Shown here: piece by piece, positions 1 to 8,070 of the stretch
Position numbering within the stretch: position 1 is the stretch's first letter
Layout of the letters: every line of letters begins with the position of its first letter
NCBI GenBank assembly: GCA_903907175.1
Contig: CAIVNB010000036.1
Span: forward strand, 1 to 53,977
Length of the DNA stretch: 53,977 nucleotides
Reading direction: 5' to 3'
Origin: an uncultured bacterium
GTDB lineage: Bacteria > Patescibacteriota > Minisyncoccia > Phycocordibacterales > UBA9973
The notes under the pieces: model-generated
The model's input: the letters and a program-made list of their open reading frames with translations, nothing else
What the model was told of the DNA's origin: nothing
Databases searched by the model: none
Made by a program: the position numbers and the translations under genes

Positions 1-218
1 ATTATGGAAGGTCTACTACGCAGAATACAAGACCCGTTGTGCCGAACAATGCACAAAATTATGGAAGGTCTACTACGCAGAATACAAGACCCGTTGTGCC
101 GAACAATGCACAAAATTATGGAAGGTCTACTACGCAGAATAATGCGTCAAGCTATGTAAGGCCGACGCAGAATAATGCCCCACGTTATAGCAATAGCGGT
201 AGGACATTATTACATTGA
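1..218 (+). CDS. C-terminal end of an Asn/Pro-rich repeat protein (5' truncated)
   Basis: The reading frame is open from the window edge (codons in phase with position 3) to a TGA at 216-218. It encodes about 71 residues dominated by a 19-residue repeat that begins NYGRSTTQN and contains RPVVPNNAQ, present twice in full and once in part, and then a degenerate tail ending in GRTLLH. The repeat is rich in Asn, Thr, Pro and Arg and is probably disordered. No catalytic motif is visible and the start lies outside the window, so no function can be given. A strong terminator follows 15 bases after the stop, so it closes a transcription unit. I do not recognise the family. Confidence 0.6.
   Translation, partial: YGRSTTQNTRPVVPNNAQNYGRSTTQNTRPVVPNNAQNYGRSTTQNNASSYVRPTQNNAPRYSNSGRTLLH
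2..141 (+). repeat. 57-bp tandem repeat, about 2.5 copies
   Basis: The unit starting TTATGGAAGG begins at 2, 59 and 116. The first two copies are identical over 57 bp, and the third matches for 26 bp before diverging. The period is a multiple of three, so copy-number change would keep the frame of the overlapping gene. The array may extend to the left of the window. Confidence 0.9.
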
Positions 219-232
219 TTTTCAATATCTTA

Positions 233-272
233 TAAGGGATGACAATTTTTTTTGTCACCCCTTATTTTTTTT
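233..272 (+). terminator. Rho-independent terminator of the truncated repeat gene
   Basis: The arm TAAGGGATGACAA pairs with TTGTCACCCCTTA with one mismatch, and a run of eight T follows. Confidence 0.85.
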
Positions 273-306
273 GTTTTTTAAATACATGTAAGTATTTCGT
301 CCTTAA

Positions 307-367
307 TACGTCGAAATTAATAGAGGTATTGTCAAGGTCTTGACTTATATTTTTAATATGATATACT
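307..367 (+). promoter_or_regulatory. Promoter of the lipoprotein gene with an upstream conserved box
   Basis: The -35 box TTGACT is at 340-345 and the -10 box TATACT at 362-367 (16-bp spacer), with a TGa extended -10. An upstream element at 307-332 (TACGTCGAAATTAAT, then AGGTATTGT) recurs before the promoter of the next gene (1497-1526). It is therefore probably a shared control or recombination-derived sequence. Confidence 0.7.
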
Positions 368-384
368 ACAGAAGACGTTAGAAA

Positions 385-465
385 GATCTTTGAAAAAAAT
401 AGTTTTGGTTTTTCTTCTATTGGTCTTCCCAGCTTTTTGAAAAAGGTTGAGAAGGCCAATAGAAG
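385..465 (+). promoter_or_regulatory. 5' leader: boxA-like motif plus long hairpin
   Basis: GATCTTTGAAAAA at 385-397 resembles the boxA antitermination element of rRNA leaders (consensus near GYTCTTTRAMA). It is followed by a hairpin of about 24 paired positions (414-438 with 441-465), with a few G-U pairs and one C-A mismatch, ending ten bases before the ATG at 475. There is no T-run after the stem, so it is not a standard terminator. The same plan precedes the genes at 1692 and 19758. Confidence 0.6.
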
Positions 466-474
466 CCTTCATGT

Positions 475-1368
475 ATGTTTAATTTAAAACCAAATCCTAT
501 TATGAAAAATTTAGTTTTAATGCTCGTTGTTGGTTTTATTTTTCTTGTAGGCTGCAAAGGGCCTAAGGAAATAACCAAATCAGCTTCAACTGAAAAGATT
601 GAAGCAGTACTGATGCCTTTTACTCAGGCATACCTACACGACCTCTCACCGGAGGATTCTGTAATTTGTTTGAATAATACTTATTTTCGTAACAGTTGCC
701 AGATTGTTATATCTTTAAGGATATTTCAGCCTCATAAGCCATTTAAAGTAGAAAATGGTATTCCCTGCAAACAGAACAATGACGTCATAGTCATAAGGAA
801 AGTCTTAAAAATGACGCCTGGGAACATCAAAGATGTGAAATTTTACAAAAGCAATCCAAAAGTGATGCTTGCCCTCCTTGTGTCTTTTGATCAAGGGGAT
901 GCAACCTATCAATTACAATTCTTCCGTCGGGAAGATGGGACATTCACCTTATCTGCAAAAGCAAAGATGTTATACGACGGCAAGTCGTATGATGTCGATG
1001 CCACAGTTTCTTCTTCTGAAGATTGCATTCTCGTATTTTATGGAGACGAGAAGAAGGATCCGAAAGTGGATGAAGATAATGCAAAAGGAATCAATGTTGG
1101 CTCAAGTGCTAATGCGAGTACAAGTACCAAAGAAAGTGTAGGTGCAAATACTGGCAGTTCACCCATTCCTGCGAATGGTCAGGAACCTAAGAAACAGTTA
1201 GATAATCATGAGTTTCTTTTTGGCACAACTTCTCCTACTCAGGTCGTTGAAAAAAAGACCGACGAGGTAAAAACTCCACCTTCTGCCCCGGCAGAGCAAA
1301 GCGTTGTGACGGATGTAAAAAATCCTCCCAACCCTCCTGTTCAAAAAAAGCAGGTGAAAAAAAAGTAA
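475..1368 (+). CDS. Putative lipoprotein, function unknown
   Basis: This is a 297-residue protein if the first ATG is used. A second ATG at 502 gives a more typical signal sequence, MKNLVLMLVVGFIFLVGC, whose lipobox FLVGC predicts lipidation of the Cys and anchoring on the outer face of the membrane. A globular part (about residues 35-185) is followed by a low-complexity tail rich in Ser, Asn, Pro, Lys and Val that ends in KKQVKKK. There is no recognised domain. The gene stands alone, with its own promoter, structured leader and terminator. The ATG at 471 (ATG TAT GTT TAA) would be a three-codon upstream ORF overlapping the 475 start. The start is uncertain between 475 and 502; neither has a clear ribosome binding site. 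Confidence 0.75.
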   Translation: MFNLKPNPIMKNLVLMLVVGFIFLVGCKGPKEITKSASTEKIEAVLMPFTQAYLHDLSPEDSVICLNNTYFRNSCQIVISLRIFQPHKPFKVENGIPCKQNNDVIVIRKVLKMTPGNIKDVKFYKSNPKVMLALLVSFDQGDATYQLQFFRREDGTFTLSAKAKMLYDGKSYDVDATVSSSEDCILVFYGDEKKDPKVDEDNAKGINVGSSANASTSTKESVGANTGSSPIPANGQEPKKQLDNHEFLFGTTSPTQVVEKKTDEVKTPPSAPAEQSVVTDVKNPPNPPVQKKQVKKK

Positions 1369-1399
1369 TCGTGCAATTATAATAATAATGCATTTAACC

Positions 1400-1430
1400 A
1401 AAACCGGGACCAAAGGATTCCGGTTTTTTT
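1400..1430 (+). terminator. Rho-independent terminator of the lipoprotein gene
   Basis: AAACCGG pairs with CCGGTTT across a 12-base loop, followed by a T-run. Confidence 0.8.
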
Positions 1431-1473
1431 CTTTTATTTAGTTAGATAATTAGATATTTTTATTACATTTTAT

Positions 1474-1492
1474 ATATGAAATAATTTCATAT
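1474..1492. promoter_or_regulatory. Perfect 19-bp palindrome, possible operator
   Basis: ATATGAAAT and ATTTCATAT are inverted around a single A. It lies 40 bp upstream of the -35 box of the next gene. A regulator site is possible; no protein can be assigned. Confidence 0.4.
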
Positions 1493-1496
1493 CTGG

Positions 1497-1560
1497 TACG
1501 TCTAAGTTAATGAATTTAGGTAGTGTAGCACTTGACTTATAAACCACGACATGATATACT
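1497..1560 (+). promoter_or_regulatory. Promoter of the gene at 1692 with the duplicated upstream box
   Basis: TTGACT at 1532-1537 and TATACT at 1555-1560 have a 17-bp spacer and a TGa extended -10. The box at 1497-1526 (TACGTCTAAGTTAAT, then AGGTAGTGT) matches the element at 307-332. Confidence 0.75.
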
Positions 1561-1574
1561 ACTGACGTTAAATA

Positions 1575-1660
1575 GCTCTTTAAAAACGTTTATTTTTAGC
1601 TTATTTTGATTAGTTTTCCTAGTATTTCTATAGGAATATTGGGATAACTAATCAAGATAA
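1575..1660 (+). promoter_or_regulatory. 5' leader: boxA-like motif plus very long hairpin
   Basis: GCTCTTTAAAAA at 1575-1586 is very close to the rRNA boxA core. A hairpin follows with about 29 paired positions (1601-1629 with 1632-1660), including several G-U pairs and one T-T mismatch. The ATG follows 31 bases later. Confidence 0.65.
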
Positions 1661-1691
1661 ACAATAATAACGAAAAAATAAAAAAACGGGT

Positions 1692-2303
1692 ATGGTACAC
1701 AGGATTATTCTTTTTTTGGTTTTAACCATCGGGTTAACCCAGAACGGTCAAGGGCAGTCGACAGTGTCCTACGAAAGAACCAATTACGTCACAGTAGCCG
1801 ACGTAAAAAAATATGCCCTGGACAATAACAGCTGGGGGAAAAAACTTGTAAAAAACGTGAACCACGCATTATCTAATGCTGGGGAGAGTTTAGATCTGAC
1901 TGAGAGAGATATTCCTTGGATATTCAATCACATTTCTTATGAATATTCGGGAGAAGATATGGCTCCCGTTTTCCGTTATGGGAGATGTTCCTTCATTGTG
2001 TTTGAGACTAGAAATTCAAATCAGGTAAAACTGACTTGTTCAAACACATGGACGAAAAGTTCTCGCGAGAAAACCTATGCATCCAGAGAAAAAGAGTGGT
2101 CATATGAAGCTCCGAAGTTGGATCTTCAAAAAGAAGAAGGGAAAAAGAAGTTCCGCTTCGGTCCACTTATCATTTCTGCAAGTATCGCAACTTTTCTCGG
2201 ACAGGTTATAGGAGGATATTTTATCTGGAAAAATCAACAGCCAGGACCTTCTTCTCCTCCTGAAGATACAGGATCACCAGTAACTCCTCCTGGTGGACCA
2301 TGA
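1692..2303 (+). CDS. Secreted protein with C-terminal membrane anchor, function unknown
   Basis: The 203-residue protein begins with a signal-peptide-like segment (residues 1-22, hydrophobic IILFLVLTIGL, cleavage likely after QGQS or nearby). A mixed globular region follows (about 25-150), then one membrane segment (LIISASIATFLGQVIGGYF, about residues 159-177) and a short Pro/Gly/Ser tail ending in GGP. I recognise no domain. The gene stands alone between its own promoter/leader and a strong terminator. Its base composition is somewhat more GC-rich than that of the housekeeping genes to the right, as for its left neighbour, which fits acquired or accessory DNA. Confidence 0.7.
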   Translation: MVHRIILFLVLTIGLTQNGQGQSTVSYERTNYVTVADVKKYALDNNSWGKKLVKNVNHALSNAGESLDLTERDIPWIFNHISYEYSGEDMAPVFRYGRCSFIVFETRNSNQVKLTCSNTWTKSSREKTYASREKEWSYEAPKLDLQKEEGKKKFRFGPLIISASIATFLGQVIGGYFIWKNQQPGPSSPPEDTGSPVTPPGGP

Positions 2304-2308
2304 TATTT

Positions 2309-2357
2309 TTTGTGAAGCAAGCAGACGAATTTTATTTGTTTGCTTCACAACTTTTTT
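2309..2357 (+). terminator. Rho-independent terminator
   Basis: TTGTGAAGCAAGCAG pairs with TTGTTTGCTTCACAA (two G-U pairs), followed by CTTTTTT. Confidence 0.85.
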
Positions 2358-2365
2358 AAGTCTTG

Positions 2366-2382
2366 AACGTTTCGAAAACGTT
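2366..2382. promoter_or_regulatory. Inverted repeat upstream of the Ig-repeat genes
   Basis: AACGTTT and AAACGTT are inverted around three bases. A TTGAAC box overlaps it at 2363-2368, but no well-spaced -10 follows (TAAAAT at 2390-2395 is 21 bp away), so the promoter of the next gene is unresolved. Confidence 0.35.
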
Positions 2383-2403
2383 AAAGGTTTAAAATTGTAA
2401 ATT

Positions 2404-2418
2404 TCCGCCAGGGGCGGA
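2404..2418. repeat. Short GC hairpin (TCCGCC/GGCGGA type)
   Basis: TCCGCC AGG GGCGGA is embedded in AT-rich intergenic DNA and flanked by ATT and TAA. A sister copy with the same flanks sits at 37074-37088 before rpoA. It resembles a dispersed mini-hairpin repeat. Confidence 0.55.
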
Positions 2419-2445
2419 TAAAAATTAAAAAAATTATTAGTAATT

Positions 2446-4698
2446 ATGAAAAATAATATGAAAAAAATAATAATATCGTTGTTTGCTTTTGCTTTCCTTT
2501 TTATGGGGAATAGTGTTTTTGCGTATGTGTCTTGGAATACAAGTTCAAACGACTGCCCAGGTAGTGGTATAGGGAATTACACTACGGGTGCAGGTATTCC
2601 ACCAACTGGTTCGAATAACTGCTGGAATCTTACAAACGTATCAGCAACTCCAGGACAGACAATCAACGTTCAATTGTATTATCACAACACAGGCAATCAA
2701 CCTGCCACAAATACTAAAGTTTATATATCAGTTTCTCCTGCAATAGGGACTGCATCTACTGTTCATACTTTCACAAGTAGTCTCACTGCTTCTCCATCAG
2801 GAACAGCTCTAGGCACTACAACTCTCACACTTCCAACTGCTCAGGCATTAACTTTTGGTTCTACTTACTGGTATCCAAATCAAAGTAGCACTCCTATCAT
2901 GAGTGGCAGTGAAATTATTACTTCAAACGGTCTTTATCTTGGAACAATAAATCAGGGATGGCCTTCACAAGGTTCTGTTGTTGTAAGTTTTCAAGTCAAC
3001 AATCCACCCCCTTGTTCTATAACAAATTTTAACGCAAATCCAAACCAAATTAATCTAGGAGGTTCTTCGACATTGTCTTGGGCCACCAATAATTGTGTTT
3101 CAGCAAGCATCTCTCCAGGTATCGGTAATGTAAATCCTTCCAGTGGTTCTCAGATAGTTTACCCAACTCAAACAACCACTTACACCTTAACTGCAACAGG
3201 AGCAAATGGGGGACCTATATATCAGACAAAAACAGTGACAGTTCTACAACCCAATTGTTCAATCACTAATTTTAATGCAAATCCAAATCAAATTAATTTA
3301 GGAGGTTCTTCGACATTGTCTTGGGCTACTAGTAATTGTTTATATACAAATATTTCAACAATTGGAAATGTTCCAACTTCAGGTTCTCAGGTAGTTTCTC
3401 CAACTATCACCACTACTTATGTATTAACAGCAACAGGAGCAAATGGAGCAAGTGTTACTCAGTCAAAAACGGTAACAGTAATTCAACCTAATTGTTCAAT
3501 CACTAATTTCAATGCAAGTCCTAATCAGATTAATTTAGGTCAGTCTTCAACATTATCTTGGGCTACCAATAATTGTGTTTCAGCAAGCATCTCTCCGGGT
3601 ATTGGAAATGTAAATCTTACTGGTTCACAAGTTGTGTATCCAACCCAAACCACTACTTACACATTAACTGCAACAGGAGCAAATGGTAGTTCTATTTATC
3701 AGACAAAGACAGTCATAGTTCTTCAACCTAATTGTTCAATCACTAATTTCAACGCAAGTCCTTCTTCTATAAATTTGGGCCAATCTTCAACATTGTCTTG
3801 GGCTACTAGTAATTGTACATATGTAAGTATCTCAACAATAGGGAATGTGAATCTTTCTGGCTCACAAATTGTGTATCCAATTCAAACTACTACTTATGTC
3901 CTAACAGCAACTGGAGCAAATGGATCAAGTGTTACTCAATCAAAAACTGTAACAGTAATTCAGCCAAATTGTTCAATCACTAATTTTAATGCAAGTCCTA
4001 ATCAGATTAATCTAGGTCAGTCATCAACTTTGTCTTGGGCTACTAGCAACTGTACATATATAAGCATCTCGGGTATTGGAAACGTAAATCCTACCGGTTC
4101 ACAAGTTGTGTATCCAACCCAAACCACTACCTACACACTAACTGCAACAGGTTCAAACGGATCATCTATTTACCAAACAGTTACTGTAACCGTTCTACAA
4201 TCAAATTGTTCAATCACTAACTTTATTGCAAGTCCAAACCAAATTACTTCAGGTCAACCTTCAACATTAACTTGGGCTACTAACAATTGTACTTCAGCAA
4301 GTATCACAGGAGTTGGAAGTGTTCCAGTAAATGGTTCACAAATAGTTTACCCAAGCGGGACTACTACCTACACTTTAACTGCATATGGATCAAATGGATC
4401 ACCAGTAACTCAATCTGTTACTGTGACCGTAAATCAATCTAGTTGTACAATCAATAGCTTTACTGCAAATCCAAATCAAATTACCCTAGGTCAATCTTCA
4501 ACATTGTCTTGGAACACAACTAATTGTATTTCAGTAAATATTTCAAATGTCGGAAACGTAAATCCTACCGGTTCACAAGTTGTGTATCCAAATCAATCGA
4601 CTACTTATATCTTAACTGCTTATGGTTCTAATGGGCTATCTATCTATCAAACAGTAAGAATTACAGTCAATAATTATAAATTAGACAGAGCACGTTAA
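2446..4698 (+). CDS. Secreted surface protein with seven Ig-like repeats
   Basis: The 750-residue protein has a Sec signal peptide (KKIIISLFAFAFLFMGNSVFA, cleavage about residue 27). A unique N-terminal domain runs to about residue 185 (the segment containing LYYHNTGNQPATNTKVYISV looks like a conserved-repeat or pilin-type beta domain). Seven repeats of 79-81 residues follow. Each begins with CSITNF and contains the motifs LGQSSTLSWAT, NC, GSQVVYPTQTTTYTLTA and TVTV; the two Cys of each repeat could form a disulfide. There is no C-terminal membrane anchor or sorting motif (the end is NNYKLDRAR), so it is probably released or held by its neighbour. The next gene starts 21 bases downstream and encodes the same repeat family with an anchor, so the two are likely co-transcribed. 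ATG 2458 is an alternative start. Confidence 0.85.
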   Translation: MKNNMKKIIISLFAFAFLFMGNSVFAYVSWNTSSNDCPGSGIGNYTTGAGIPPTGSNNCWNLTNVSATPGQTINVQLYYHNTGNQPATNTKVYISVSPAIGTASTVHTFTSSLTASPSGTALGTTTLTLPTAQALTFGSTYWYPNQSSTPIMSGSEIITSNGLYLGTINQGWPSQGSVVVSFQVNNPPPCSITNFNANPNQINLGGSSTLSWATNNCVSASISPGIGNVNPSSGSQIVYPTQTTTYTLTATGANGGPIYQTKTVTVLQPNCSITNFNANPNQINLGGSSTLSWATSNCLYTNISTIGNVPTSGSQVVSPTITTTYVLTATGANGASVTQSKTVTVIQPNCSITNFNASPNQINLGQSSTLSWATNNCVSASISPGIGNVNLTGSQVVYPTQTTTYTLTATGANGSSIYQTKTVIVLQPNCSITNFNASPSSINLGQSSTLSWATSNCTYVSISTIGNVNLSGSQIVYPIQTTTYVLTATGANGSSVTQSKTVTVIQPNCSITNFNASPNQINLGQSSTLSWATSNCTYISISGIGNVNPTGSQVVYPTQTTTYTLTATGSNGSSIYQTVTVTVLQSNCSITNFIASPNQITSGQPSTLTWATNNCTSASITGVGSVPVNGSQIVYPSGTTTYTLTAYGSNGSPVTQSVTVTVNQSSCTINSFTANPNQITLGQSSTLSWNTTNCISVNISNVGNVNPTGSQVVYPNQSTTYILTAYGSNGLSIYQTVRITVNNYKLDRAR
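3013..4675 (+). repeat. Seven tandem 237-243 bp coding repeats
   Basis: The repeat-opening Cys codons are at 3013, 3256, 3493, 3733, 3970, 4207 and 4444, giving periods of 243, 237, 240, 237, 237 and 237 bp. Long stretches are nearly identical between copies at the nucleotide level (for example the segment starting TTGTTCAATCACTAATTT), suggesting recent duplication or gene conversion. Confidence 0.85.
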
Positions 4699-4719
4699 AA
4701 TTAATCATTTATTAATAAT

Positions 4720-7700
4720 ATGAAAAATTACATTACAAAAAAAACAATAATAATTCTAGGTCTTGCTTTCCTTCTTTTGGGAGGTAATGTTTTTGCCAAA
4801 AATCTTGCACCGCTAAGTTGTTCAATCACCAGTTTTAACGCAAATCAAACTACCATTTATCTAGGTCAATCTTCAACATTGTCTTGGAGTACGAATGATT
4901 GTGTGTTGGCAAATATTTCTCCGAACGTTGGTAACGTAAACACAACAGGAACTCAAGCTGTATATCCGACCAGTACAACTACCTACACCTTAACTGCATA
5001 TGGAGCAAATGGAACTTCAGTAACTCAATCTTTGATTATAAATGTTCTTCCGCAAGCTTGTTCGATTTCTAGTTTCAATGCATATCCAACTTCTATTAGT
5101 CCAGGTCAATCCTCAACACTATCTTGGAGTACAAATGATTGTGTATCAGCAAGTATTTCTCCGAACGTTGGTAACGTAAACACAACAGGAACTCAAGCTG
5201 TATATCCAATGACTACAACTACTTATACATTGACTGCATACGGAGCAAACGGAACTTCAGTAACTCAATCTTTAACCATAGCTGTTCAACAGTCAGCTTG
5301 TTCAATAGTAAATTTTAACGCAATTCCTTCTGTTATCAATTTAGGGCAATTCTCGACTTTATCTTGGGCTACTAATAATTGTACTTCAGTAACTATTTCA
5401 AATCTTAACTATCTTGTTCCTACCTCGGGATCTCAAGATGTATATCCAACTGCTACAACTACATATGTTTTGACTGCGTACGGAGTAAATGGGTCAACAG
5501 TTACTCAATCTAAAACTGTGACTGTAACTCAACAAAATTGTTCAATAGTAAATTTTAATGCAAACCCGAATACTATTACTTCAGGTCAATCTTCAACACT
5601 GACTTGGGTTACTAATAACTGTACCTCAGTAAGTATTTCAAATATTGGAAGTGTCTCAGTAAATGGTTCACAAACAGTATCTCCAATTATCACTACTACA
5701 TATGTTTTGACTGCTACAGGTTCTAGTGGAATCCCATTAACTCAATCTCAAACTGTGACTGTAAATCAGGTTCAAAATAATTGTTCAATTTCAAGTTTCT
5801 TGGCAAATCCAACCTCAATAAATTCAGGTGGATCTTCCACTCTAACTTGGGCTACTAATAATTGTACTTCTGTAACTATTTCAAATCTTGGATACAATGT
5901 TCCAACTTCAGGGACTCAAGTTATTTATCCAACTCAAACGACTACGTATTTGTTAACAGCATATGATGCAAATGGAACTTCAGTAACCCAATCTCAAACT
6001 GTAACTGTGAATCAAATTCAGAATTGTTCAATTTCAAGTTTTTCTGCAAACCCAACTTATTTAAATTCAAGTGGCTCCTCAACCCTAACTTGGGCTACTA
6101 GCAATTGTACTTCTGTAAATATCTCAAATATTGGAAGTGTTTCAGTTAGTGGTTCACAGGTAGTGTATCCAACAGTTACCACTACTTATGTTTTAACTGC
6201 ATATGGGGGAAGTGGAGCATCAGTAACACAATCTGTCACCGTAACAGTAAATCAAGTTCAGAATTGTTCTATTTCTTACTTTTCTGCAAGTCCAACATAT
6301 TTAAATTCAAGTGGTTCATCAACTCTCTCTTGGGCTACTAATAATTGTACTTCTGTAACTATTTCAAATCTTGGATACAATGTTCCAACTTCTGGAACTC
6401 AAGTTATTTATCCAACATATACAACTTCTTATACCTTAACTGCTTATGGATCAAATGGAACACCAGTAACGCAGTCTGTTACAATAACAGTAAATAATCA
6501 ATTCCAAAATTGTTCTATCACAAACTTTACAGTAAATGGTTCTTCAAGTGCTACAGTACAGTCAGGTAGTGCTGTAAATTTATACTGGAATACGACTGGC
6601 AATTGTTCTGTAAATATCTCTGGTCCTAATTTTAACAGTAGTAATGCAAGTGGAAGTCAAACAATATATCCAACATATTCTGGTACTTATACTTTAGTTG
6701 CATATGGTTCAGGTTCCGGAAATCAGACACAAAGTGTTTATGTGAATGTGAATAGTAATCAATATAATAATTGTACAATTTCAAGTTTTAGCGCAAGTCC
6801 AACTTCTATAAATTATGGCGGGCTCTCAACATTATCTTGGAGTACGAGCAATTGTTCATCTGTAAGTATTACAAATATTGGAAGTGTAAATAACTATGGT
6901 AGTCAGACAGTATATCCTACAAGTACTACGAATTACATCATCAATGCCTACGGTTCGAATGGTGGGATACCAGTTACTCAAACCATACAAATTTATGTAA
7001 ATAATTATGTCCCTCCTCCAACTCCAATTTACAATACTTGTGCAGTAACTGGAGTTGCTACAAATATTACAAAAAATAGTGTTACCTTAAATGGATTAAT
7101 TACAAATAATTTAAATTCATATGGTGCTAATACATATTTTGAATATGGTACGACAGTAGATCTAGGGCGACAAACAAATCCTCGATCAGCTAGTGGTAAT
7201 ACCACATTTAGTGAAACACTTACAGGTCTTTCCACGAACACGATATATTTTTATCGTTTAGTTTCAAATTGTAACAATAATATCTCGAGAGGAGCAATTG
7301 AAATATTTCAAACTTCTGGGTCAGCAACCACGACAACAATAATCAATCAAGGTACAACAATAATAGGAACAGAATCTCCTATTATGTTAAGAATTGAGAA
7401 TCGCTACCAGTCATTTAGAGTAGGTGATAGTGTTGATTATACAGTTACTTATAAAAATATAAGTAACAAGACATTGACTCGTCCAATCTTGCAGGTAATT
7501 ATCCCAAAAGGGATAACTTTCTTAAACTCTTCACGTGGTACATATTCAAATAATACATATACACTTACGGTTTCACTTGAAGATTTAACTCCAAACTTAG
7601 AAGGTGTAGTTTACGTACAAGGACGAGTTGATTCTATTGATTCTGGTAATGCTCAGATAGTAACAACAGCACTTCTTGTCTATACCAATAAAAATGGTGC

Positions 7701-7920
7701 TCAAGAAAACGCAATGGCTTATGTCTTAAATAATCCTATGGGGAATAATTCACTTACTGCAGCTGCGTTCTTCTCAGGATTTTGGGGGCTTGGAGTTATT
7801 GGGTGGTTGTTAGTTTTAATCATCATACTATTGTTGATTTTACTCTTCCGAAAATATTTATATCGAAGACCATTCAACACAACTACAACTACACACACAG
7901 ATACTCACGAACAATACTAA
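4720..7920 (+). CDS. Membrane-anchored surface protein with nine Ig-like repeats
   Basis: The 1066-residue protein has a signal peptide (IIILGLAFLLLGGNVFA) and then nine repeats of the family seen in the upstream gene (openings CSITSF, CSISSF, CSIVNF, CTISSF; core STLSW, NC, TTTYTLTAYG). The eighth repeat is the most divergent. A fibronectin-III-like domain follows (about residues 770-865, CAVTGVATNITKNSVTLNG to YFYRLVSNC), then a DUF11-type domain (about 885-1000, GDSVDYTVTYKNIS, LQVIIPKGI). One transmembrane helix lies near residues 1025-1046 (LGVIGWLLVLIIILLLILLF), with a basic and Thr/His-rich cytoplasmic tail. The topology is outside-in with a C-terminal anchor. It probably forms a cell-surface layer or adhesin with the secreted partner gene; the role is inferred. 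Confidence 0.85.
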   Translation: MKNYITKKTIIILGLAFLLLGGNVFAKNLAPLSCSITSFNANQTTIYLGQSSTLSWSTNDCVLANISPNVGNVNTTGTQAVYPTSTTTYTLTAYGANGTSVTQSLIINVLPQACSISSFNAYPTSISPGQSSTLSWSTNDCVSASISPNVGNVNTTGTQAVYPMTTTTYTLTAYGANGTSVTQSLTIAVQQSACSIVNFNAIPSVINLGQFSTLSWATNNCTSVTISNLNYLVPTSGSQDVYPTATTTYVLTAYGVNGSTVTQSKTVTVTQQNCSIVNFNANPNTITSGQSSTLTWVTNNCTSVSISNIGSVSVNGSQTVSPIITTTYVLTATGSSGIPLTQSQTVTVNQVQNNCSISSFLANPTSINSGGSSTLTWATNNCTSVTISNLGYNVPTSGTQVIYPTQTTTYLLTAYDANGTSVTQSQTVTVNQIQNCSISSFSANPTYLNSSGSSTLTWATSNCTSVNISNIGSVSVSGSQVVYPTVTTTYVLTAYGGSGASVTQSVTVTVNQVQNCSISYFSASPTYLNSSGSSTLSWATNNCTSVTISNLGYNVPTSGTQVIYPTYTTSYTLTAYGSNGTPVTQSVTITVNNQFQNCSITNFTVNGSSSATVQSGSAVNLYWNTTGNCSVNISGPNFNSSNASGSQTIYPTYSGTYTLVAYGSGSGNQTQSVYVNVNSNQYNNCTISSFSASPTSINYGGLSTLSWSTSNCSSVSITNIGSVNNYGSQTVYPTSTTNYIINAYGSNGGIPVTQTIQIYVNNYVPPPTPIYNTCAVTGVATNITKNSVTLNGLITNNLNSYGANTYFEYGTTVDLGRQTNPRSASGNTTFSETLTGLSTNTIYFYRLVSNCNNNISRGAIEIFQTSGSATTTTIINQGTTIIGTESPIMLRIENRYQSFRVGDSVDYTVTYKNISNKTLTRPILQVIIPKGITFLNSSRGTYSNNTYTLTVSLEDLTPNLEGVVYVQGRVDSIDSGNAQIVTTALLVYTNKNGAQENAMAYVLNNPMGNNSLTAAAFFSGFWGLGVIGWLLVLIIILLLILLFRKYLYRRPFNTTTTTHTDTHEQY
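4819..7005 (+). repeat. Nine tandem Ig-like coding repeats, about 235-245 bp each
   Basis: These are homologous to the array at 3013-4675, but with lower identity between copies. Some adjacent copies share long near-identical blocks, for example around 5160 with 4917 and 6340 with 5860. Confidence 0.8.
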
Positions 7921-7934
7921 AATAATAAACAAAA

Positions 7935-7960
7935 AAACCCACGAATTGTGGGTTTTTTTG
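7935..7960 (+). terminator. Rho-independent terminator of the Ig-repeat gene pair
   Basis: AAACCCAC pairs with GTGGGTTT across a five-base loop, with an A-run before and a T-run after. Confidence 0.9.
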
Positions 7961-8070
7961 TTTTGGTATTTAAGGTATTTATGTTATTCTATTTTCAATA
8001 AATAGTTCATTGGTTATAAAAGGGCGGGAGTCTTTTTAGCCTTAATTAAAGACACGATAAATATTTTTAT

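Noticed and set aside
2..141. CRISPR array
   Set aside because: The 57-bp units are directly contiguous with no spacers, and they lie in an open reading frame.
262..459. Minus-strand open frame of 65 codons
   Set aside because: It overlaps the promoter, boxA-like motif and leader hairpin of the lipoprotein gene; the composition is that of AT-rich noncoding DNA.
677..690. Integron attC-like interpretation of the leader hairpins (414-465, 1601-1660, 19677-19728)
   Set aside because: The hairpins lie between promoter and start codon of each gene, not between gene cassettes, and no integrase or core-site triplets are seen.
3013..7005. CRISPR-like regular repeats
   Set aside because: The period is about 237-243 bp, the repeats are coding and there are no short unique spacers; they are Ig-like protein repeats.
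7966..8070. tRNA or small RNA in the gap after the Ig-repeat genes
   Set aside because: No cloverleaf or terminator was found; only a weak GTCTTT/AAAGAC inverted repeat is visible.
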